DNA of 64,000 bases from Flavobacterium sp. ZT3R18 (GCF_007097385.1 NZ_VJZS01000001.1:186001-250000); one strand, 5' to 3'. Shown: positions 29,195 through 37,966, numbered from the stretch's first letter. A program made the numbers and translations. The notes: generated from the sequence alone by a model not told the origin.

Positions 29195-29545
29195 ATGTCA
29201 CACGAACATGTTTCTAATACAAAAAGAATTTGGACTGTTTTCGGTCTATTGTCTTTAATCACAACAGTTGAAGTTGGTTTTGGTATTGTCAGACCAGACG
29301 CTCTATATATGAATACTTTTGTAAGTATGAGTTTATTGAACTGGTTGTTTATTATATTAACACTTGTAAAAGCATATTATATTGTATGGGCTTTCATGCA
29401 CATGGAAGGGGAGAAAAAGGCGTTGAGAAATGCCGTTGTTTATCCTTTGCTATTTTTAGTTTGTTATTTACTTTTTATTTTATTAACAGAAGGAGACTAT
29501 GTTTTTGGGGTTTTTAAGAATTCTACGATTAAATGGAATTTTTAA
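29195..29545 (+). CDS. Cytochrome c oxidase subunit IV family protein
   Basis: 116-aa three-helix membrane protein of the Cox4/CyoD-like family: after a short His-containing N-terminus come helices at about residues 12-32, 45-70 and 82-105, with the family motif YYIVWAFMHMEGEKK between helices 2 and 3. It is the final subunit of the oxidase accessory block and lies 18 nt after subunit III. The terminator at 29562-29592 follows. Confidence 0.85.
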   Translation: MSHEHVSNTKRIWTVFGLLSLITTVEVGFGIVRPDALYMNTFVSMSLLNWLFIILTLVKAYYIVWAFMHMEGEKKALRNAVVYPLLFLVCYLLFILLTEGDYVFGVFKNSTIKWNF

Positions 29546-29561
29546 CATGATATTAATTCAA

Positions 29562-29592
29562 AAAAAAAGGTACGCATTGCGTGCCTTTTTTT
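29562..29592 (+). terminator. Intrinsic terminator after oxidase subunit IV
   Basis: Stem GGTACGC (29569-29575) / GCGTGCC (29579-29585), one G-T wobble, 3-nt loop, flanked by an A run and a T run. The T run merges with the -7 box of the next transcription unit. Confidence 0.85.
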
Positions 29593-29599
29593 ATTTTTG
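29592..29599 (+). promoter_or_regulatory. -7 promoter box for the SCO-like/SCO/DUF420 unit
   Basis: TATTTTTG, 24 nt before the ATG at 29624. The in-frame TTG at 29597 is inside the box, ruling out the longer start. Confidence 0.65.
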
Positions 29600-29623
29600 C
29601 ACTTTAATTCTATAGTTTTTATA

Positions 29624-30265
29624 ATGAAAAAAAATATCGTCCTTTTTGTCCTTTTTATTTTGCCAATTGTCGCTTATCTTTTTTTTGCTTCGGGTATAAA
29701 TAGTTTTACCAAATTGCCTGTTATCACTCCAAAAGTTTCTGACCTTGGGAATTGGAAAGGTTTAAATGGTGAAAAAGTAACTTTAAATAATAAGATTACT
29801 ATTCTTGGTTTTTCAGGTACTGAAATTTTAAAAAATAGAGGGAATTATTTTAATCTAAATGAAAAAATTTATCAAAGGTATCATGACTTCAAAGATTTGC
29901 AGTTCGTGGTAATCTCTCCTTTGGGTACCGAAAAAGAGGTTAAGCGAGTATTGGAGTCTTTGGGTGCTTTTACAGATGTAAGTCAGTGGCATTTTGTTTT
30001 TACCACTCCGGAGGAAATAAAATCGTATTACAAGCAATTAAATCTTAAGTCAAATTTAGGAGGTGATTTGGGTACGGCTAACGTCTATATTATAGATAAA
30101 GAAAGAAACCTTCGAGGAAGAAAAGAAAAGGCGGCTTATAAAGAAGGATACAGTACTTTTCATCCTGCCGAATTGAGTAATGAAATGTTGGATGATTTTA
30201 AAGTCATTCTTTATGAATACAGAGCAGCTTTAAAAAAGAATCACAACGCAACAAAACAACTTTAG
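29624..30265 (+). CDS. Membrane-anchored SCO-like thioredoxin-fold protein without cysteines
   Basis: 213 aa. One N-terminal signal anchor (about residues 5-22), then a thioredoxin-like domain. KITILGFSGTEIL occupies the position of the redox beta-strand, followed by FVVISP and VYIIDKERNLRGR, which align with the ISITIDP and ALIDKKGNIRC strands of the SCO protein just downstream. There is no cysteine anywhere in the protein, so the copper/redox CxxxC site is lost. Four nt separate it from the true SCO gene. I infer a SCO paralogue with a structural or chaperone role; the exact function is unknown. Confidence 0.7.
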   Translation: MKKNIVLFVLFILPIVAYLFFASGINSFTKLPVITPKVSDLGNWKGLNGEKVTLNNKITILGFSGTEILKNRGNYFNLNEKIYQRYHDFKDLQFVVISPLGTEKEVKRVLESLGAFTDVSQWHFVFTTPEEIKSYYKQLNLKSNLGGDLGTANVYIIDKERNLRGRKEKAAYKEGYSTFHPAELSNEMLDDFKVILYEYRAALKKNHNATKQL

Positions 30266-30269
30266 TACG

Positions 30270-30956
30270 ATGTTTAAAAATAAATCATATATAGGAATTT
30301 CTTTTGTGATACTCGTTTTTGGAATTTATGCAATTCCAAAAATTGTAGATAGAATGCAAAATAATAGTATCGTGCAAAGTGATCGCTTAGATAAAGGGAC
30401 TGGTTCAACAGAAGAAAATGATAAATTAGTAAAAATAGGATCCGTTCCTAAATTTGAACTCGTAAATCAAGATAATGTAAAGATTACAAATGAAAGTTAT
30501 AATGGCAAAGTTTATGTTTTGGAGTTTTTCTTTGCTACTTGTCCTTCTATTTGCCCCAAAATGAATGCCAATATGGTAACTATTCAAAATGCTTTTTTTG
30601 GGAATCCAAATTTTGGGATTGCTTCTATAACTATCGATCCAGTACATGATACTCCTGCTGTTTTAAAAGAGCATGCCAAAATATTAGGTGCAAAATCGTC
30701 TAATTGGAATTTTTTAACTGGTGATAAAGACTACATCTACAATTTGTCAAACAAAGGGTTTAATATTTATGTGGGCGAAAATAGTAAAGTTAGTGGTGGT
30801 TTTGAACATTCTGGACTTTTTGCTTTAATTGATAAAAAGGGTAATATCAGATGTAGAAAAGACGATTACGGAAATCCGATCTTGTATTATGACGGATTGG
30901 ATAAAAAAGGTGTAAGGGATATTCAGCAAGATATACAAGCTTTGTTGAAGGAATAA
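30270..30956 (+). CDS. SCO1/SenC family copper chaperone
   Basis: 228 aa with an N-terminal anchor (about residues 5-22) and a periplasmic thioredoxin-fold domain. The copper site is complete: Cys91 and Cys95 in CPSICP, and His180 in GGFEHSG. SCO proteins deliver copper to, or reduce, the CuA site of oxidase subunit II, which is encoded at 6.1 kb. Context with subunits III/IV and DUF420 supports this. The next gene is preceded by a run of repeat words (30957-31003). Confidence 0.93.
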   Translation: MFKNKSYIGISFVILVFGIYAIPKIVDRMQNNSIVQSDRLDKGTGSTEENDKLVKIGSVPKFELVNQDNVKITNESYNGKVYVLEFFFATCPSICPKMNANMVTIQNAFFGNPNFGIASITIDPVHDTPAVLKEHAKILGAKSSNWNFLTGDKDYIYNLSNKGFNIYVGENSKVSGGFEHSGLFALIDKKGNIRCRKDDYGNPILYYDGLDKKGVRDIQQDIQALLKE

Positions 30957-31003
30957 AGAGAATAGAAATTAGAGAATAGAATAAAGAAAATAAATTAATT
31001 AGA
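30957..31003. repeat. Family D purine-rich repeat words (AGAATAGAA)
   Basis: Immediately after the SCO stop: successive GAGAATAGAAATT, AGAGAATAGAATAA, AGAAAATAAATT and AGAGAATGG words. The same words occur in the element at 31545-31630, where they are paired with complementary TTCTATATTCTATG words. Confidence 0.6.
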
Positions 31004-31005
31004 GA

Positions 31006-31545
31006 ATGGAAAATAATAGCATAGAACAAAAATATAATAAATGGATAGTATTGCTATCAATTACAATACCAGTTGTGGTGGCAGTTCTTTTTAAAGTGAA
31101 GTTAAAAGATTTTGGGTTTGATGTGACGCCCCTGTCGTTTTTGCCGCCTATTTATGCTACTGTAAACGGAATTACAGCCGTGCTTTTGGTTGCAGCTGTA
31201 ATGGCGATTAAAAACGGCAATAGAAAACGCCACGAGTTATTAATGAAGATGGCGATTGGGTGTTCAGTACTATTTTTGGCAATGTATGTTGCTTATCACA
31301 TGACTGCTGAATCTACAAAATACGGCGGTGAGGGAGTGTTGAAATATGTGTATTTCTTTATTTTAATTACGCATATCGTTTTGTCGGTTGTTATCATACC
31401 GCTAGTTTTGATAACTTATGTTCGAACTTTGGCTAGTAAATTTGATAAGCATAAAAAAATTGCCAAAATTACTTTTCCGATTTGGTTGTATGTTGCGGTG
31501 ACTGGGGTAATTGTATATCTAATGATTTCGCCTTATTATGTTTAG
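31006..31545 (+). CDS. DUF420 membrane protein
   Basis: 179 aa with five hydrophobic helices and the DUF420 pattern of conserved histidines: NRKRHELLMKMA near residue 70, YVAYHMTAES near residue 95, and ITHIVLSV near residue 125. DUF420 proteins (YozB-like) occur beside cytochrome oxidase and SCO genes and are suspected oxidase assembly or heme-related factors. It overlaps the next small gene by 8 nt. Confidence 0.82.
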   Translation: MENNSIEQKYNKWIVLLSITIPVVVAVLFKVKLKDFGFDVTPLSFLPPIYATVNGITAVLLVAAVMAIKNGNRKRHELLMKMAIGCSVLFLAMYVAYHMTAESTKYGGEGVLKYVYFFILITHIVLSVVIIPLVLITYVRTLASKFDKHKKIAKITFPIWLYVAVTGVIVYLMISPYYV

Positions 31546-31801
31546 TATAGAAAATAGAAAAGTGAGAATAGAGAAAAGAAGAGCGGGATTAAGAGTATAT
31601 TTCTATATTCTATGTTCTATGTTCTTTTCTTTATCTTCTTATGCGCAATGTGCTATGTGTCGTGCTGCCTTGAATGGCGAAGGAAACAAAGCTAAAGCCG
31701 CTGCTGTAAATGACGGAATTGTTTATCTTATGGTAATTCCGTATGTACTTGTTGGAGCACTGGGGTACTATATTTATCGAATGAAAAAGAAGAAATCCTA
31801 G
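31538..31801 (+). CDS. Small exported/membrane CxxC protein with repeat-derived N-terminus
   Basis: 87 aa. Signal-like N-terminus (basic residues 7-19, hydrophobic 20-33, YAQ cleavage site), then CAMC (residues 37-40 with CRAAL), a short hydrophilic stretch, a helix at about 60-78 (VYLMVIPYVLVGALGYYIY) and a Lys-rich tail. The function is unknown to me. The CxxC pair beside SCO and DUF420 suggests metal or redox handling for oxidase assembly (inference). The ATG at 31538 overlaps DUF420. The only other ATG, at 31619, would leave a signal peptide that is too short. Residues 3-33 are encoded by a family D repeat. Confidence 0.7.
   Translation: MFSIENRKVRIEKRRAGLRVYFYILCSMFFSLSSYAQCAMCRAALNGEGNKAKAAAVNDGIVYLMVIPYVLVGALGYYIYRMKKKKS
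31545..31630. repeat. Family D inverted-repeat element inside a coding start
   Basis: Purine words AGAAAATAGAAAAGTGAGAA and TAGAGAAAAGAA on the left, and complementary ATTTCTATATTCTATG and TTCTATGTTCTTTTC on the right, separated by GAGCGGGATTAAG. The whole element is read through in frame by the 87-aa gene. Confidence 0.65.
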
Positions 31802-31815
31802 GGCAATAACAATGT

Positions 31816-31889
31816 CAATTGCAAAATGCAATTGCAATTAGAATAAAAAAGTCAGTTTCTGGAAATGTTTTCAGAAACTGACTTTTTTG
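31816..31889. terminator. Bidirectional terminator between convergent genes
   Basis: Two hairpins. CAATTGCA (31816-31823) / TGCAATTG (31827-31834) has a 3-nt loop. The main terminator is AAAAAAGTCAGTTTCTG (31845-31861) / CAGAAACTGACTTTTTT (31872-31888), usable on both strands. It lies between the plus-strand CxxC gene and the minus-strand DUF4403 gene. Confidence 0.85.
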
Positions 31890-31949
31890 TTTTTAAACAC
31901 TGATCGCTAAAAAACTGACCACTGATTATTTTTTTAATCACTGACCACT

Positions 31950-33362
31950 TTACTTCAGCCCATCGACGGCAACGTTTATAGTTCCATTTACTTTTATAAA
32001 GGCAATAATGGCTTGATTGGTTAATTGCACTTTTTGAAATTGAATATCTTCCATTTTTCCATTGATGAAAACGCCAGGCATAGGGGAGTAGTTTTTTAGA
32101 TATGTCATCATGCTTTGTTTGGCTTCATCCAAGTTTTGTTTGATCGAATAACGGCAATTTTCTTCTATCTTTTTCAAAATGATTCCTTGAGCTAACCAGT
32201 TTGCGGTGCGCATTAATCGGCTTTTGGTGTCTAGTACGTAGTCTAGTTTGTCAAAATAGATTTCTTTTGTTGTTTCGTTATATTGTGGAATCCCATTTAG
32301 ATAAATTGTTCCATCTATATCTCCTAAAAGATCTAAAGCAATTACCATTTTGCCTTCTTTGTGCCAAACAGCTACATTTTGTACTTTTACTTTCTTGCTT
32401 CCTGATCCAAATTCTTGTCCGACAAAATTGGCAGTTATCAATTTTGATGCGTCTTGGTAGGTTGAAACAGCTGCTATGTTAGCCGAAATTTGCTCTGGAA
32501 TTTTCTCTACAGATTTTAAAACAATTTTGTTAGTCTCAAATTTCGATTCAGGTTTATAGCCTATTAAAGTTTCCATATTGCATTTCATACCCATGTTGAG
32601 TAAGAACGAATCGTTTTTTAGTTTAGGATTGGTAGAATACACTTCGATAGGGGCAATTCTTAACCAGCTTTTATAGGCTTCACTCATCTCAATTGGAGTG
32701 CATATTTTGGATAGCGCCTCCATAACATTGGGTTTGAAATCCATTGAGTCTTCGATAGCCGTGTCAATACTTTTTTCGATTTTTGATTTAAAAAGACTCA
32801 CTGCGGGATTAATGAGATAGGTCACAGGCATATTCTTTCCAAAAACGGTCATTGTAGGACTTTCGACCCAATCCAATGATTTTAATGTTGTTTTAGAACT
32901 CAACCTCCAATTGTTTAAACTCACGCTACTCAATAAAGTGACGACTCCATTTAAGTTGAATTCTTGTGTTTTGTATAAGTCTACGCCTAATGTTTTGGTG
33001 CCAATTCTGTATCTAACCCAAACTTTTAAGGGTAAAACCGTTTTTATTTTTTCGCCTTCTTTTCCGTGATCATTTGTAATGGTAATGGGGGCTTGTTTCC
33101 ATACTTTTATTTCAATATTGTCGTCTTCAATTTTGTTGTCTTCGTAGATTAAACCATTTAGTAAAGTATTGGTCTGGTTTTCTATATCTTTCAATTTTAT
33201 GCTAACGGGTAAGTTAATGTATGACGGAGTGCTACTGTAGGTTAACGGAACGGCATCGTCTGGTTCGGGTTTTAAAGCAGCTATTTTTTGTGAGGTCGAA
33301 GCACAACTGACTGTAAAAAGGGCAAATAGAGAGACAATTAGAATTGAAATAGTTTTTAGCAT
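31950..33362 (-). CDS. DUF4403 family lipoprotein
   Basis: 470 aa with a type II signal and lipobox TVSCAS (Cys 20). The body matches the DUF4403 family: repeated beta-rich segments such as INLPVSIKLKDIE near residue 50 and VALDLLGDIDGTIYLNG near residue 345. The C-terminal half appears to repeat the N-terminal half, a feature of lipid-binding tubular folds, but I cannot verify that here. It is monocistronic, transcribed from a TACTTTTG box at 33386-33393 (minus strand). Confidence 0.82.
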   Translation of the reverse strand: MLKTISILIVSLFALFTVSCASTSQKIAALKPEPDDAVPLTYSSTPSYINLPVSIKLKDIENQTNTLLNGLIYEDNKIEDDNIEIKVWKQAPITITNDHGKEGEKIKTVLPLKVWVRYRIGTKTLGVDLYKTQEFNLNGVVTLLSSVSLNNWRLSSKTTLKSLDWVESPTMTVFGKNMPVTYLINPAVSLFKSKIEKSIDTAIEDSMDFKPNVMEALSKICTPIEMSEAYKSWLRIAPIEVYSTNPKLKNDSFLLNMGMKCNMETLIGYKPESKFETNKIVLKSVEKIPEQISANIAAVSTYQDASKLITANFVGQEFGSGSKKVKVQNVAVWHKEGKMVIALDLLGDIDGTIYLNGIPQYNETTKEIYFDKLDYVLDTKSRLMRTANWLAQGIILKKIEENCRYSIKQNLDEAKQSMMTYLKNYSPMPGVFINGKMEDIQFQKVQLTNQAIIAFIKVNGTINVAVDGLK

Positions 33363-33385
33363 CTGTGTTTTTTGATTGATAAAAA

Positions 33386-33393
33386 CAAAAGTA
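33386..33393 (-). promoter_or_regulatory. -7 promoter box for the DUF4403 gene
   Basis: CAAAAGTA on the plus strand reads TACTTTTG on the minus strand (TAnnTTTG), 23 nt before the DUF4403 ATG. Confidence 0.6.
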
Positions 33394-33537
33394 ATAAAAC
33401 AAATTTATTTTAAGATAAAACTGTAACAATTTTGACAGAAATAAGTCTTATGAATAAAATTAGCACTGAGAGATTAACTTTTTCTTAGTGTTATTGTTTT
33501 TATAAAATTAATATTATTGTTTAAAACAAACGAGATC

Positions 33538-34296
33538 ATGATTGAAATTAAAGACTTACATAAATCATACAAAATGGGACATTCCGAGTTGCATGTGCTA
33601 AAAGGAATTAATTTCAATATAAAAGAAGGAGAATTGGTGGCCATCATGGGTTCGTCAGGATCTGGAAAATCTACGTTGCTTAATATTCTAGGGATACTTG
33701 ACGAAGCAGATTCGGGACTTTATACTTTGGACAATGTGCCCATCAAAAAACTGAACGAAACAATCGCTTCAAAATACCGAAACCAATTTCTTGGTTTTGT
33801 TTTTCAATCTTTCAACTTAATTAATTACAAAAGCGCATTAGACAATGTGGCTTTGCCTTTGTATTATCAAGGATTAAAGAGAAAAGAGCGAAATGAAATT
33901 GCAATGAAGTATTTAGAGAAAGTAGGTTTGGCTTCGCACTCACACCATTTGCCCAATGAACTTTCTGGAGGACAAAAACAGCGTGTGGCTATTGCTAGAG
34001 CTTTGGCTTCGAACCCAAAAGTGTTATTGGCCGATGAGCCAACAGGAGCATTAGACACCTTGACCTCTTATGAAGTAATGGAGTTGATACAAGGAATCAA
34101 CGACGAAGGGAAGACTATTTTGATCGTGACTCACGAGCCAGATATTGCCGCTATGTGCAAAAGGAATGTGGTTTTGAAAGATGGATTAATCATTGATGAT
34201 AAAATGGTAGAACAAGTTAGGGCCTCTTCCTATAAAAAAGATTTGATTCTCGATGATAAATTAGTGGAACAAGTTAGAACTTCATCTTATGTTTAA
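33538..34296 (+). CDS. MacB/LolD-type ABC transporter ATP-binding protein
   Basis: 252-aa ABC ATPase: Walker A GSSGSGKST, Q-loop VFQSF, signature LSGGQKQRVAIARAL, Walker B LLADEPTGALD, switch His in IVTHEPD. It energises the two FtsX-type permeases that follow. I start at ATG 33538; the longer frame from TTG 33517 adds seven unconserved residues. Oddity: the last 38 residues are a tandem duplication of a 19-residue unit (LIIDDKMVEQVRASSYKKD then LILDDKLVEQVRTSSYV). It overlaps the next gene by 8 nt. Confidence 0.92.
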   Translation: MIEIKDLHKSYKMGHSELHVLKGINFNIKEGELVAIMGSSGSGKSTLLNILGILDEADSGLYTLDNVPIKKLNETIASKYRNQFLGFVFQSFNLINYKSALDNVALPLYYQGLKRKERNEIAMKYLEKVGLASHSHHLPNELSGGQKQRVAIARALASNPKVLLADEPTGALDTLTSYEVMELIQGINDEGKTILIVTHEPDIAAMCKRNVVLKDGLIIDDKMVEQVRASSYKKDLILDDKLVEQVRTSSYV

Positions 34297-35533
34297 TATT
34301 GAACGTTGGCAAGAAATATTTGAGGCTATTGCCAAAAATAAACTGAGAACTTTCCTAACTGGAATCTCGGTGGCTTCGGGTATCTTTATTTTGGTTATTC
34401 TTCTTGGAGTTGGAAAAGGGTTGCAAAACGGAATCGAAAAACAATTTGAGCGGGATGCAGCTGGAATAATTGAGGTATGGTCTGGTGCTACCACCAAAGC
34501 CTACAAAGGGTTGAATCCGGGTAGACAAATACAACTTAGGAATAGTGATTACGATGTTTCAGTTCAAAAATTTGGGGATCAATTCGATAAAAATGTTTCT
34601 ACTTACAATGCTTGGGGAGCTAGTATAGTACATGGAAAAGAGTCAGGAAACTATCAATATCGGGGAGTGAATTCAGATTATTTGGCCATCGAGAATGCCA
34701 CTGTTGTTCAAGGTAGATTTATAAATGCGAATGATCTCATTTATAATGAAAAAGTAGCTGTAATTGGTCAGAAAATAAAGTTAGATATATTCAAGGAAAA
34801 GAATCCTATTGGAGAACAAATTACAGTCAATAATATCAATTTTAAAGTGGTTGGTGTTTATACAGATCCTGGAGGCGAAAGAGAAGAAGGAAGGGTGTTT
34901 TTGCCTTTGTCTACTACTCAAAAGGTTTATGGGGTAGGAGATAAGATTAGTAATATGTTTTATACCCTGAAAAAGAAAGATACTTATGAAGAGGCTCTAG
35001 CTGAAGCGGCTAAATTTACTGCTGATTTAGGGGTGTTGTTGAAAAGTAAAAACACAATTGCCCCCGATGATGAAAGCGCGATTGGACTTCATAATTCTAC
35101 TATTGAAGCCAAGAAATTTTATGATTTGAATCTTTATATTCGATTGTTTTTTTGGTGGGTCGGAATATGTACCATTATAGCAGGGGTTGTTGGAGTAAGT
35201 AATATTATGATGATCATTGTAAAAGAGAGGACTAAAGAGATTGGTATTCGGAAAGCACTGGGGGCATCTCCAATTTCAATTATTGTGATGATTTTGCATG
35301 AGTCTATCTTTATTACCACTATTTCTGGTTTTACTGGATTATTAACAGGATTGGCACTTTTAGAATTAATTGGGCCACATGCACAAAGTGAATACTTCGT
35401 GAATCCGCAGGTAGATTTTACCGTAGCCCTATCAACCTTAATTGTTTTGATAGTTGCCGGAGCTTTGGCAGGATTTGTTCCGGCTTATCAAGCGGCAAAA
35501 ATTAGACCCATTGTAGCACTTAGAGACGAATAA
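34289..35533 (+). CDS. MacB-like ABC transporter permease 1
   Basis: 414 aa. One N-terminal helix (about residues 20-42), a large periplasmic MacB_PCD domain (about 45-270), and three C-terminal FtsX-type helices with the conserved VKERTKEIGIRKALGASP cytoplasmic motif. It forms the heterodimeric membrane part of a tripartite exporter with the adjacent permease. It overlaps the ATPase gene by 8 nt and lies 2 nt before the second permease. Confidence 0.92.
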   Translation: MFNIERWQEIFEAIAKNKLRTFLTGISVASGIFILVILLGVGKGLQNGIEKQFERDAAGIIEVWSGATTKAYKGLNPGRQIQLRNSDYDVSVQKFGDQFDKNVSTYNAWGASIVHGKESGNYQYRGVNSDYLAIENATVVQGRFINANDLIYNEKVAVIGQKIKLDIFKEKNPIGEQITVNNINFKVVGVYTDPGGEREEGRVFLPLSTTQKVYGVGDKISNMFYTLKKKDTYEEALAEAAKFTADLGVLLKSKNTIAPDDESAIGLHNSTIEAKKFYDLNLYIRLFFWWVGICTIIAGVVGVSNIMMIIVKERTKEIGIRKALGASPISIIVMILHESIFITTISGFTGLLTGLALLELIGPHAQSEYFVNPQVDFTVALSTLIVLIVAGALAGFVPAYQAAKIRPIVALRDE

Positions 35534-35535
35534 TT

Positions 35536-36801
35536 ATGTTTGATAGAGAAAATTGGAACGAAATTTTAGAAGCTTTAACCGCTAATACCTTCCGAACGCT
35601 ACTAACGGCTTTTGGAGTGTTTTGGGGGATATTTATTTTGGTAATTTTATTGGCTGCTTCAAATGGATTGGAGAATGGTGTCAAAAAAGGATTTGACGGT
35701 ATTGCTACAAACACTATGTTTATGTGGACACAAACCACATCAAAGCCCTACAAAGGTTTGCCTAAAACCAGAAAGTATGATTTTAGGAATAGTGATGTTG
35801 ATGCTTTAAAGCAAAAATTCCCAGACTTATTATATGTATCTCCTCGTAATCAATTGGGAGATTTTAACGGGGTAAGTAATGTTGTTAGAGGAACAAAAAC
35901 TGGTGCTTATACCATTTATGGAGATTATCCTGAATTGGTCAAACAAGAGCAAATGGATATTGTTAAAGGGCGTTTTGTAAATCAACAGGACATTCTTTCA
36001 AGACGTAAAGTGGCTATAATTGGTAACGGTGTTATTACAGAACTGTATAAAAATGCAGAAGAAGTAATAGGAACTTATGTCAAAATAAATGGAATCAATT
36101 TTATGGTGGTGGGGGTTTATAAATCCAAGGGCAATAATAATGGTAATGCCGAATCGGCTCAAAAAAATATTTTTATCCCTTTTACGACCTTTCAGCAAGC
36201 ATTTAATTTTGGAGATACTGTTGGTTGGATGGCGCTTACCGCAAATGATGATGCGTCTATTACAGAACTTAAACCTGGAATTCTAGCATTTATGCGAGAT
36301 AGACATTCCATACATCCCGATGATGAAAGAGCGGTTGGTAATTTTGACTTGTTTAAAGAGTTTCAGAAAGTACAAGATCTGTTTATGGTTCTTAAGTTTA
36401 TTGCTTATTTTGTTGGGACATTAGTATTGTTGTCTGGTATCATTGGGATTTCGAACATAATGTTAATCGTTGTTAAAGAGCGAACCAAAGAAATAGGAAT
36501 CCGAAGAGCATTGGGAGCTACACCAGGTGCCATTCGATCCCAAATATTGCTAGAAGCAATCTCTCTAACTATAATAGCTGGTATGTTTGGTATCGCTGTA
36601 GCTACAGGATTAATAGCCATACTGAATATGATTTTAGCATCAATGCCTACAGATGGGATGATGTTTATTAATCCAAGTGTTGACTTAGTGGTGGTTTTTA
36701 TAGCCTTACTGATATTAGTTGGCTCGGGGTTGTTAGCTGGATTTATTCCTGCTCAAACCGCCATAAATGTCAAACCTGTTGATGCCTTACGAACAGAATA
36801 A
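35536..36801 (+). CDS. MacB-like ABC transporter permease 2
   Basis: 421-aa paralogue of the previous gene with the same plan: helix, MacB_PCD domain, three FtsX helices and VKERTKEIGIRRALGATPG. The side-by-side pair in place of the single self-dimerising MacB of proteobacteria suggests a heterodimeric transporter, common in Bacteroidota. The adaptor gene begins 46 nt later. Confidence 0.92.
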   Translation: MFDRENWNEILEALTANTFRTLLTAFGVFWGIFILVILLAASNGLENGVKKGFDGIATNTMFMWTQTTSKPYKGLPKTRKYDFRNSDVDALKQKFPDLLYVSPRNQLGDFNGVSNVVRGTKTGAYTIYGDYPELVKQEQMDIVKGRFVNQQDILSRRKVAIIGNGVITELYKNAEEVIGTYVKINGINFMVVGVYKSKGNNNGNAESAQKNIFIPFTTFQQAFNFGDTVGWMALTANDDASITELKPGILAFMRDRHSIHPDDERAVGNFDLFKEFQKVQDLFMVLKFIAYFVGTLVLLSGIIGISNIMLIVVKERTKEIGIRRALGATPGAIRSQILLEAISLTIIAGMFGIAVATGLIAILNMILASMPTDGMMFINPSVDLVVVFIALLILVGSGLLAGFIPAQTAINVKPVDALRTE

Positions 36802-36847
36802 AATTTCAATCAAAAAACAATAATAATCGAATAAAAAATTCACAAAA

Positions 36848-37966
36848 ATGAAAAAAGGATTAACCATAACCGTATTGATTTTAATAGCAATAGTTTTTTT
36901 CGGAGCTTTATATTACTTGTATGCCAAAAATCAGGAATCTCCCATAGTTTTTCAAACGGATAAAGTAGAAGTGAAAACTATAGTAAAAAGTACTCTTGCT
37001 ACAGGAAATATTGTGCCAGATGAAGAAGTCTTGATTAAACCAAATATTTCGGGAATTATTGAAGCAGTCTATATTAAAGCTGGAGAATCGGTGAAGGCTG
37101 GCGATATGATTGCCAAAATTAAAGTGGTTGCCAATGTTTCTAATTTGAGTAATTCTCAAAATCAAGTGAAAACAACTAAAATTGAATTGGATAATCAAGA
37201 GAAATTATTTCAAAGACAAAAAACTTTGTTTGACAAAGGAGTGATTTCTGCCAATGATTTTGATGCAGCACAATTGGCCTATAATCAAGCGAAACAAAAT
37301 TACAATGCTTCGAGACAAGGTTTTGATATTGTAAAAACAGGAACAACTTCTGGACTGGGAAATTATGCCAATACTTTGATTCGTTCTACTGTAAACGGTA
37401 TGGTGCTTGATGTTCCTGTAAAAGTGGGGAATCAAGTAATTGAAAGTAATAATTTTAACGAAGGAACCACTATTGCAAGTGTTGCTGATATTGGCAGAAT
37501 GATATTTGTGGGTAAAGTGGATGAGTCTGAAGTAGGGAAGATAAAATTGAATATGCCGATAGAGATTACGATTGGTGCTATCGAAAATAAAAAATTTGAT
37601 GCTGTTTTGACTTACATTGCCCCAAAAGGGAAAACAGAGAATGGAGCGATCCAATTTGAAATCAAAGCTACAATGACTAATCGAGATAATACTTTTATCA
37701 GAGCAGGTTTGAGCGCCAATGCTTCAATCATATTAGAAAAAGCCGATAAAGTTCAAGCACTGAAAGAATCGTTAGTTCAGTTTGATAAAAAAACACTAAA
37801 ACCGTATGTAGAGGTTGAAACGAGTACGCAAAAGTTTCAAAGGAGAGATATAACACTAGGTGTTAGTGACGGAATTTATGTTGAAATAAAAAGCGGAATC
37901 AAGTCTTCTGATAAAATAAAAGTTTGGAATCAAGGCTTGAAAACCGAAGAGGAAAAGAAAGAATAG
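36848..37966 (+). CDS. HlyD/MacA-type periplasmic adaptor 1
   Basis: 372 aa with an N-terminal anchor (about residues 5-23), split lipoyl half-domains (NISGIIEAVYIKAGESVKAG near residue 60, and its partner STVNGMVLDVPVKVGNQV), a coiled coil between them (about 95-155), and a C-terminal beta-barrel/membrane-proximal domain. It links the ABC permeases to a TolC channel. It is the last gene of the ABC unit. The TolC gene lies 334 nt further on, behind its own leader. Confidence 0.9.
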   Translation: MKKGLTITVLILIAIVFFGALYYLYAKNQESPIVFQTDKVEVKTIVKSTLATGNIVPDEEVLIKPNISGIIEAVYIKAGESVKAGDMIAKIKVVANVSNLSNSQNQVKTTKIELDNQEKLFQRQKTLFDKGVISANDFDAAQLAYNQAKQNYNASRQGFDIVKTGTTSGLGNYANTLIRSTVNGMVLDVPVKVGNQVIESNNFNEGTTIASVADIGRMIFVGKVDESEVGKIKLNMPIEITIGAIENKKFDAVLTYIAPKGKTENGAIQFEIKATMTNRDNTFIRAGLSANASIILEKADKVQALKESLVQFDKKTLKPYVEVETSTQKFQRRDITLGVSDGIYVEIKSGIKSSDKIKVWNQGLKTEEEKKE

